A DNA stretch of 9,294 nucleotides, from contig PLSY01000052.1 in the NCBI GenBank assembly GCA_003164275.1, positions 1-9,294 of the forward strand. Reading direction: 5' to 3'. The notes beneath the pieces are model-generated. The model was not told where the DNA came from and made no database searches. It saw only the letters and a list, made by a program, of their open reading frames with translations. Shown one piece after another: positions 4,449-9,294 of the stretch (its first letter is position 1; every line of letters begins with the position of its first letter). A program made the translations under genes and the position numbers. This DNA is from Acidimicrobiaceae bacterium (GTDB taxonomy: Bacteria; Actinomycetota; Acidimicrobiia; Acidimicrobiales; RAAP-2).

Positions 4449-7201
4449 GAGTTCTGTCCCCAGAGGGTGCCGTTTGTGATGCCCTTCTCGAGGAGGCGCT
4501 GATAGACGGCGTCGCCCAGCTCCTTCTCCGTCGAGACACTCCCTTGCACGGTCACCGGGATGGTGATGTAGACGGCCGCCGGGCCCCCGGTCGAGGTACC
4601 CGGGGCAGTGGTGGCGAGCTGAGCCGCCGAACCTCCACCAATGCCCCGGGCGCTCGAGGTGAAGCTCTGGCCGGCGATCTGGCCGGCGACACCCTGCAGG
4701 TACGGCGCCACCTTCCCTTCGAAGCCCTGCTGGAGGCCGACGGCGAGGCCCTCCATGATGAAGTTGCCGTGGGCGATGAACACGGTCGACGGAGAGTGGA
4801 TCCCGAGGACGCTGCCGAAGATGCCGCCCACCTTGCCCGCAATCCCGCTCAGCCAGCCAGAGACGGCATTCCACGCGTCCTTCATGCCGTTCCAGAAGCC
4901 GGTGAGCACGGCCATCCCGGCGTTGTAGAGCCACCCACTGGCGTCACCGATGGCCGACTTCACCCACCCGAAGATGGTGTTGCCGATGTTGCCCAGGGCG
5001 CTCCACCCGGCCACGACCCCGTTCCACAGTCCAGAGATCACCTGAGCGCCGACTCCGAGAAGCCAGGACCCGGCATCGGAGAGCCAGCCGGCGACCTTGC
5101 CGGGCAGCGTCCGGATCTGGCCCATCAGGAATGTCTCGGCGTTGAGGAACCCGTTCCAGAAGCCATGCACGGCGTTGTCGGCGGTCTTCAACAGCCACTG
5201 GGTGGCATCCCCCAGCCAGGTCAGGATTTTCATGGGGATGGTGACGAAGTAGGCCTTCAGCAGCGCCTCGCCGGCGTTCAGCGCCTTCAGGAATCCGTTC
5301 CAGGCATCCTTGGCCAGGCCCTCGACGTCGGCCACCAGGGCCGACAGCGCCTTCATGATATCGCCCGGAATCTTCGTGAAGAACCCCGTGATATCGCCCC
5401 AGATGGCCTTGGCGTCGGCCTCGACCTTGTGCCAGTGGGTGGCGAGGAAGACCGGCACCCCGACGACCGGGAGGAACAGGAGCAGCAGGTCCTCGCCCCA
5501 CTTCTTGAAGAACGAGGTGATGTCTCCCCACACGGACTTGGCCACGCTCGAGATGTCGTGCCAGGTCTCGAGCAGGAACTTCGACACCTGCTTCCAGTGC
5601 GTGACGAGGAGCATGGCGGCGATCGACACCGCGGCGAGGATCAAGCCGATGGGACCGAAGGCGCTCTCGGTGGCGACGCCCGCTCCCTCGGCCGCCTCCC
5701 CCTCGACGGCGAACGCATCGGACACGGCCGCACTGGTGGGGACCAGCTTCTCGAGCATCATGCCGCCGAGCTTCGACACGGCCTCCCCAGCAGACTGCAG
5801 GGACCGGACGAGCTTCGCACCGGTGTTGATGGCGAAGGCGCCCATGGCCACGGCCAGGACCCCGCCGACGACGCCCGCCAAGGCCTCGGCCGCGCCTTTG
5901 TGCTTCATGAACCAGCCGATCACCTTTGAGGTCTCTTGGGCGACCATCTCGAGCTTCGGGATCAGGGCCTCGCCGAGCTTCGTCCCGAGGTCCTCGGCCG
6001 TGGCCTTCAGCTTCTCGGTCTGGCCCCTCAGGTTGTCCGTGGCCTTCTCGGCGGCGTCGTGGGCGGACTTGGCCCGGCTGACGGCCGCCGAGGCCGCGTC
6101 GAAGGCCTGGGGGCCGCTCATGATCGTCGTCAAGAGCGCCTTGTTGGCCGTCCCGAACCCGATCGACTTGAGGGTGGCCAACTGCTGCTGCTCGGACATG
6201 CCGGCGAGCTTCGGCTGCAGCTGGCCGATCAGGTTGGAGAACCCGACGAACTTCCCCGAGGAGTCGAACACGCTGACGCCGAGCTGCTGCTGGGCGGTCA
6301 CCGCCGCCTTGCTCGGGGTCAGGAGTCCGTTCAGCGCCGTGTTGACGGCCGACAGGGCCTTGCGCCCGGCCTCGCCGTGGTTGGCCAGGTCGACCATGAT
6401 CCCGCCGACCTGATCGAGCGACGGCGACACGGCACCGAGGGTCGAGTGCAGCTTCTGGAAGGTGCCGGCGACCGCACCGATCCCCACTCCCATGTCCCGG
6501 GAGGTGTTGAAGAGGACATCGGACGCTCCGGCCGCCTGGCCGGCGTCGAGGCCGTAGGCCTGCATCGTCGACGACAGCGCCGACGTCGAGGTGTTCAGGT
6601 CGGAGCCCGAGGCCTCGGCCAGGTCCGTCGAGGCGGTCATGACGGCGAGGGCCTGCTTGGCGTTCAGGGCGTGGCCCTGGACAGCACCGAGCTGGCCGGC
6701 GACCCCGGCATAGGCCTGGGCCATCTGGGTTCCGGAGAAGGTCGTGGTGCCGGCGGTGTTCAGGAAGGCGTCACCGATGGTCTTGGCCGACTTCACACTG
6801 ATCCCGGCGGACGAGGCGATCTGACCGGTGGCGGTGTCGAACCCTTCCGCCAGCTTGACCCCCTCGGCCCCGGCGGCGATGGCAGCCGCGCCGATGCCCA
6901 GGACGGCCGCCCCCCCGACACCGGACAGCGTCTGGAAGAAGCTCTTCCCCTTGGTGTCGGCCTCGTCGAACTTCTCACCGAACTTGCCGATCGAGCCGGC
7001 GAAGGGGATGCCCAGGTTCTCCAGTGATCCACCGATGCTCTGGAACGCCTTGCCCATCCGGGAGCTGGCCTGGTCGACCCCGGCCGAGAGCTTGCCCGTG
7101 TCGTCGTCGAGCTTCGAGAGCTCGCCGCGAGCCACGCCCACGCCCGACTTCACCCCTGCCGGATCCAGGAGGTACCGCGCTATCAGAGACTTGCCGGCCA
7201 T
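4445..7201 (-). CDS. Phage tail tape measure protein
   Basis: 918 aa, the longest gene here. The ATG at 7201 is chosen over an upstream in-frame codon because GAGGGG precedes it and the protein then starts MAGKSLIARY. Roughly residues 120-350 match the TP901/PhageMin_Tail core (FDTATGQIAS, TTFSGTQMAQAYAGVAG, GGIMVDLANHGEAGRKALSA). Three hydrophobic stretches in the middle (LAGVVGGVLAVAMGAFAI; GPIGLILAAVSIAAMLLV; LLLLFLPVVGVPVFLA) are typical of tape measures that may help genome entry. A Trp/Gly-rich repetitive region (about 550-790, recurring W-x-x-I and FWNGF/M units) precedes the family C-terminal motif GIHSPSTVF at 800. The family fixes tail length in long-tailed phages. The gene follows terS directly across the 38-bp repeat; the usual major tail protein and tail chaperone frameshift genes do not precede it. 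Confidence 0.93.
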   Translation of the reverse strand: MAGKSLIARYLLDPAGVKSGVGVARGELSKLDDDTGKLSAGVDQASSRMGKAFQSIGGSLENLGIPFAGSIGKFGEKFDEADTKGKSFFQTLSGVGGAAVLGIGAAAIAAGAEGVKLAEGFDTATGQIASSAGISVKSAKTIGDAFLNTAGTTTFSGTQMAQAYAGVAGQLGAVQGHALNAKQALAVMTASTDLAEASGSDLNTSTSALSSTMQAYGLDAGQAAGASDVLFNTSRDMGVGIGAVAGTFQKLHSTLGAVSPSLDQVGGIMVDLANHGEAGRKALSAVNTALNGLLTPSKAAVTAQQQLGVSVFDSSGKFVGFSNLIGQLQPKLAGMSEQQQLATLKSIGFGTANKALLTTIMSGPQAFDAASAAVSRAKSAHDAAEKATDNLRGQTEKLKATAEDLGTKLGEALIPKLEMVAQETSKVIGWFMKHKGAAEALAGVVGGVLAVAMGAFAINTGAKLVRSLQSAGEAVSKLGGMMLEKLVPTSAAVSDAFAVEGEAAEGAGVATESAFGPIGLILAAVSIAAMLLVTHWKQVSKFLLETWHDISSVAKSVWGDITSFFKKWGEDLLLLFLPVVGVPVFLATHWHKVEADAKAIWGDITGFFTKIPGDIMKALSALVADVEGLAKDAWNGFLKALNAGEALLKAYFVTIPMKILTWLGDATQWLLKTADNAVHGFWNGFLNAETFLMGQIRTLPGKVAGWLSDAGSWLLGVGAQVISGLWNGVVAGWSALGNIGNTIFGWVKSAIGDASGWLYNAGMAVLTGFWNGMKDAWNAVSGWLSGIAGKVGGIFGSVLGIHSPSTVFIAHGNFIMEGLAVGLQQGFEGKVAPYLQGVAGQIAGQSFTSSARGIGGGSAAQLATTAPGTSTGGPAAVYITIPVTVQGSVSTEKELGDAVYQRLLEKGITNGTLWGQNS

Positions 7202-7218
7202 CAGTTGCCCCTCACGTC

Positions 7219-7256
7219 CGGTTGCATGAGTGCACTGTCTCAACCGGCTAGAGCGG
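7219..7256 (-). repeat. 38-bp inverted repeat, right copy (IR-R)
   Basis: This is the exact reverse complement of 1182-1219, with the same 28-bp dyad at 7219-7246 (CGGTTG, central AGTGCACT at 7229-7236, CAACCG). Its outer end lies five bases from the terS stop codon. Its inner end lies 17 bases from the tape measure ATG, leaving room only for that gene's ribosome-binding site. Relative to its downstream gene it has the same orientation as the left copy, which is what a shared promoter/operator would show as well as an inversion site. Confidence 0.9.
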
Positions 7257-7261
7257 GCCGA

Positions 7262-7708
7262 TCAGCTGAACAGACCCGTGACGTCCTCGTCGTCCGCCTC
7301 CGGGACCTCGAGCCTTCCCCTGGCCGCCGGCGACAGGCCGAGTTCGGCCCAGCACTGGCGCATCGTCCCCTCGGCGTCCCTGGCGATCTGGATGGCAGGG
7401 TTCTTGACCTTGCCTCGCTCTCCCGGGACGAGCTGGCCGAGCTTGGCGATCTGGCGGGACGCGAGGACCCACCGGACCCACGACTCGCAGGCGACCGACA
7501 TCACTTGGCGGTCGAGCGGCGTGAGGAGGCCGGGAGTGATCACCTTCATGATCCGCCGCCACTCCGCAGCCGCCTCGCGGCTCAGCCAGGTCGGGGGCTT
7601 CGGATCACCGACGGACGGCCGCGGCTCGCTCTTGTTGATGGCCCGCTTGCCGGGGTTCCCCTCAAGGATGCGGAGGTGGGTGGGCTTCGGCCGAGGCCCT
7701 GGTTTCAT
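7262..7708 (-). CDS. terS: Phage small terminase subunit, P27 family
   Basis: 148 aa. The ATG at 7708 is preceded by AGGCGGGG and gives the family start MKPGPRPKPTHLRILEGNPG with KR next. That K/R-P-x-P-T-x-L-x-x-L-x-GNP-G-KR block is the hallmark of P27-type TerS. EPRP (28-31), WLSREAAAEWRRI (41-53), LTPLDRQVM (62-70), a KNPAIQIAR segment (102-110) and LGLSPAARGRL (123-133) follow in family order. TerS binds the packaging site and recruits the large terminase to start DNA packaging. An HNH nuclease gene lies upstream, a common partner at packaging sites. The large terminase that normally follows is absent: five bases after the stop the 38-bp repeat begins and then the tape measure gene. Length is normal for the family. 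Confidence 0.9.
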   Translation of the reverse strand: MKPGPRPKPTHLRILEGNPGKRAINKSEPRPSVGDPKPPTWLSREAAAEWRRIMKVITPGLLTPLDRQVMSVACESWVRWVLASRQIAKLGQLVPGERGKVKNPAIQIARDAEGTMRQCWAELGLSPAARGRLEVPEADDEDVTGLFS

Positions 7709-7905
7709 CGGGACCCCGCCTGGCGGCCCATCCACCCACCATTCGCCGGCAATTCCGACCGCACTCGGCCGACATCAGCCCACTGGGCCTCTGACCTGGG
7801 CAAATGTCGGCTCAACTCGCGGACACACACGGGACCATGGGGCACGTTTCAGCAGGCTCCGCCAAACGATCTTTCGACCTGGGGGTATGCAGGTGGCGCG
7901 TCGCC
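7709..7905. other. 197-bp spacer between HNH and terS with a nested stem-loop
   Basis: No gene is seen in this spacer. It holds a two-part stem: GCCGACAT (7768-7775)/ATGTCGGC (7804-7811), a symmetrical 2+2 internal loop, then GCCCA (7778-7782)/TGGGC (7797-7801) with a 14-base loop. Dyad elements beside HNH/terS genes are often packaging-site (cos or pac) elements or TerS-binding sites. The alternative is a regulatory stem that lowers terS expression relative to HNH. No promoter with good spacing was found. Confidence 0.4.
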
Positions 7906-8286
7906 TCAACCATGTCCGACTCCGATCTGCTGTCCGAGCGCCGGTGAGGGGCAGTCCTCGAACGGGTTGACTGATCCTGCGAACGCGGGCCGGCCAGCCA
8001 CGAGGCGAGGTGATGCCGGTGTGGATTCCTTTCGCCGCGCACGGCGATGGCCGGCGGCATCGTGGATCCGATGGCACGGCCCACATCCGGGCACGAGGTT
8101 CTCCACCGTGTTGGGACCGATCGGCCACGGCACGAGGTGGCACAGGGCCAGCCCACGACCACGCCCAGTACCACCGGTGCTACCGCACCACCAGCAACGC
8201 CCGCCCGTCTTGGCCAGCACCTGCTGTCGCAGCGTCGTCTTCCACTCGGTGCTCGTGAGGTAGTCACGGCCGTCACTCCTCGGCAT
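7906..8286 (-). CDS. HNH endonuclease, phage packaging-associated type
   Basis: 126 aa. The ATG at 8286 has GGGAG seven bases upstream; a longer frame reading upstream gives only Arg/Pro-rich shadow sequence. The HNH core is complete: zinc knuckles C31-WW-C34 and C68-GP-C71, the first catalytic His at H50 in LALCHLVPW, Asn in NTVENL (N63), and HRIHD (H72, H75). HNH proteins of this size encoded just ahead of terS are known in HK97-like phages to act with terminase in cutting DNA at cos. The position here, 198 bp before terS, fits. A homing-type HNH is the alternative, but location favours packaging. The C-terminal 45 residues are basic then Gly/Pro-rich and may be disordered. Confidence 0.85.
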   Translation of the reverse strand: MPRSDGRDYLTSTEWKTTLRQQVLAKTGGRCWWCGSTGGTGRGRGLALCHLVPWPIGPNTVENLVPGCGPCHRIHDAAGHRRARRKESTPASPRLVAGRPAFAGSVNPFEDCPSPALGQQIGVGHG

Positions 8287-8323
8287 CGCTGGACTCCCGT
8301 CGCTTGGCTCGCTTGTCGGCCCT

Positions 8324-8626
8324 TCAGCGGACGGCAGTGGTGTGGCATCGGGTCGGCGGTGCCGATGACGAGCGGCTCGCTGCCTTCGATCCCTGATAGG
8401 TCCGCACGGATCCATTGGGCAGGAGTGAGATCACGCCGTCCTTCCGCAGGCGGTCGTACTCAGCACGGGCGGCGGCGAGCTCCTGGCCGATCGCACCCTC
8501 GTACGTCCTGCCAACGAACACGCGCCCCGCACCGACGGCTCGGGCCACTTCTCCTCGGTTGCCACGGTGGTCATACTGGCGGGCCAGCCACAACTGGAAC
8601 CCGAACTTCTCGCTCACCCTGGGCAT
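8324..8626 (-). CDS. Small protein, paralogue of the preceding gene
   Basis: 100 aa. The start at 8626 has AAAGGTGA as ribosome-binding site, and overlaps the end of the upstream gene by 13 bp. Residues 8-64 align without gaps to residues 12-68 of that upstream protein: by eye 24 of 57 identical, including F-x-x-W-L-A-x-Q, GE-x-AR-x-V, GR, RT-x-E and ARAE-(Y/F)-D-x-L. The shared F..WL..Q..R....G..AR pattern is reminiscent of the small helical YozE-like/SAM-like domain common in actinophages, although this copy has mostly lost the acidic part. Its C-terminus (RSSSAPPTRCHTTAVR) is low-complexity. Function is unknown. It sits between recombination and packaging genes. Confidence 0.7.
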   Translation of the reverse strand: MPRVSEKFGFQLWLARQYDHRGNRGEVARAVGAGRVFVGRTYEGAIGQELAAARAEYDRLRKDGVISLLPNGSVRTYQGSKAASRSSSAPPTRCHTTAVR

Positions 8627-8889
8627 CGTTCACCTTTCGTGTCGACGTCGACTTCGACGTCACCATGATCGACGGTGGCTGTATCACCAGATCGCTCGAG
8701 CTCGTCGAACTCTGCGCGGGCCCGTGCCTTGTCGACCTCGATCCACGCCTCCTCGGTGCGCGTCATCTTGTAGCGACCGTCGACGACGCCTCGAGCGAGC
8801 TCGCCGGTCTCGTCAGTGCGTTCCGTCTGGCCGGCGAGCCACGCCTCGAAGCGGAGTTGCTCGGCGAACGATCCCGTGCGCGCTGTCAC
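8614..8889 (-). CDS. Small helical protein, YozE-like pattern
   Basis: 91 aa. The GTG at 8889 overlaps the stop of the RecT-like gene as GTGA, so it is translationally coupled to it. The motif F14-E-A-W-L-A-G-Q-T-E-R-T-D-E-T-G-E-L-A-R resembles YozE-like/SAM-like small domains (F..WL..Q..R.D..G.LAR). A charged helix follows (VDKARARAEFDELERSG), with an Asp/Glu/Val-rich tail. It is the probable parent or sister of the next gene, which copies residues 12-68. Coupling to a recombination gene suggests an accessory DNA-metabolism role, but nothing catalytic is visible. Confidence 0.72.
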   Translation of the reverse strand: MTARTGSFAEQLRFEAWLAGQTERTDETGELARGVVDGRYKMTRTEEAWIEVDKARARAEFDELERSGDTATVDHGDVEVDVDTKGERCPG

Positions 8890-9294
8890 TTCGCCGCCTT
8901 CTCGATCACCACGACGGCCTCGGCCTCGGTCAGTTCGTGGACACTGTCGACGTCACGCCCGATGTAGCGGGAGACCACCAGGGCGACGTCGAGGTCGGTG
9001 GTGATCTCCTGTCGAGCGAGGAGCTGGCGGATCTTGTTCACGTGGCGCTGTGTGATTCCGGGCGAATCACCAGCCGGCATCTCGGACACTGGCGTGCTGG
9101 CCTCGGCCGGCAGCTCGGGAGCGTCGACCTCGATCACCGGCACCTCACCGGGTGTCGACAGGCCGGCCGGCACGGGAGCGAACTCCTCGACCTCGTCGGC
9201 GGTGTAGCTGAGTCCGGCGATGACGTCCGGGAACACCGCTCGAGCTGCCTCGGACGTCACACGGGCCGTCAGCATGGCTCTCGGGTACTTCGAC
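8886..9294 (-). CDS. C-terminal part of a RecT-like ssDNA-annealing protein (partial)
   Basis: 135 C-terminal residues are visible. The frame stays open through the window edge (SKYPRA precedes the first Met at 9275), so the gene starts outside. The segment SKYPRAMLTARVTSEAARAV followed by FPDVIAGLSYTADEVEE matches the conserved end of RecT-type phage recombinases, where a W/KYPxxMLxARAxSxxxRxxxPD block precedes a Y-x-x-E-E motif. A Pro/Glu/Val linker follows, then a helical tail (TQRHVNKIRQLLARQEI; LTEAEAVVVIEKAAK) often seen in these proteins, thought to contact DNA or SSB. These proteins anneal complementary single strands during phage recombination. It heads the visible minus-strand unit. 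ERF-type annealers are an alternative; the N-terminus would decide. Confidence 0.68.
   Translation of the reverse strand, partial: SKYPRAMLTARVTSEAARAVFPDVIAGLSYTADEVEEFAPVPAGLSTPGEVPVIEVDAPELPAEASTPVSEMPAGDSPGITQRHVNKIRQLLARQEITTDLDVALVVSRYIGRDVDSVHELTEAEAVVVIEKAAK

Noticed and set aside
4544..7027. Long + strand open frames opposite the tape measure gene.
   Set aside because: Antisense shadows of a repetitive GC-rich gene. The minus-strand frame has a clear family match and a ribosome-binding site.
4445..7201. Trp/Gly-rich repeats inside the tape measure gene as a DNA repeat or CRISPR-like array.
   Set aside because: They are degenerate amino-acid repeats normal for tape measure proteins; there is no regular spacer structure.
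7205..8263. 352-codon + strand frame opposite terS and HNH.
   Set aside because: Antisense to two genes with recognisable families; composition is shadow-like.

Overview
The window looks like one end of an integrated or circular temperate-phage-derived element (prophage or phage satellite) from a high-GC Actinomycetota host. Support for this includes the strong GC bias, many GTG starts, a DUF2510-type C-terminus, a DUF6907-like protein, and recognisable phage genes: P27-type small terminase, HNH nuclease, HK97-type major capsid protein, tape measure protein and the C-terminus of a RecT-like annealing protein. No integrase, large terminase, portal, protease, major tail or lysis gene is visible here. 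They may lie outside the window or be absent.

Layout, left to right. Positions 1-40 carry, on the minus strand, the 3' half of a tRNA-Lys(CUU) gene without a matching 5' half. This is the usual footprint of an attachment site in a tRNA gene. After about 195 non-coding bases come two convergent small genes: a winged-helix-like protein (+, 236-685) and a zinc-ribbon/DUF2510 protein (-, 1152-682), whose stop codons share one CTAG. A + strand head operon follows: a 63-aa excisionase-type HTH protein, an unknown 162-aa protein and the major capsid protein. It ends at a perfect nested hairpin (2953-3017). Facing it is a minus-strand two-gene cassette (DUF6907-like protein, then XRE-type regulator), with hairpins on both sides, so it resembles a self-contained moron. 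After a 350-bp non-coding gap with two more hairpins comes the minus-strand tail unit: the 918-aa tape measure protein (7201-4445) and a coupled 105-aa gene. To the right, also on the minus strand, run the RecT-like protein (cut by the window edge), two small paralogous proteins, an HNH nuclease and the small terminase.

The most striking observation is a 38-bp perfect inverted repeat at 1182-1219 and 7219-7256. One copy lies at the start of the head operon. The other lies between terS and the tape measure gene, exactly where a large terminase gene would normally follow. Inverting the intervening 6 kb would place HTH-gene162-capsid behind terS instead of tape measure-gene105. Each copy also points the same way into its downstream operon, so a duplicated promoter or operator is an equally serious explanation. 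An assembly join at a repeated sequence must be excluded. TerS, capsid and tape measure are the components that set packaging specificity, head size and tail length. Finding these together without terL or portal in the visible region raises the possibility of a helper-dependent satellite, but this is inference.
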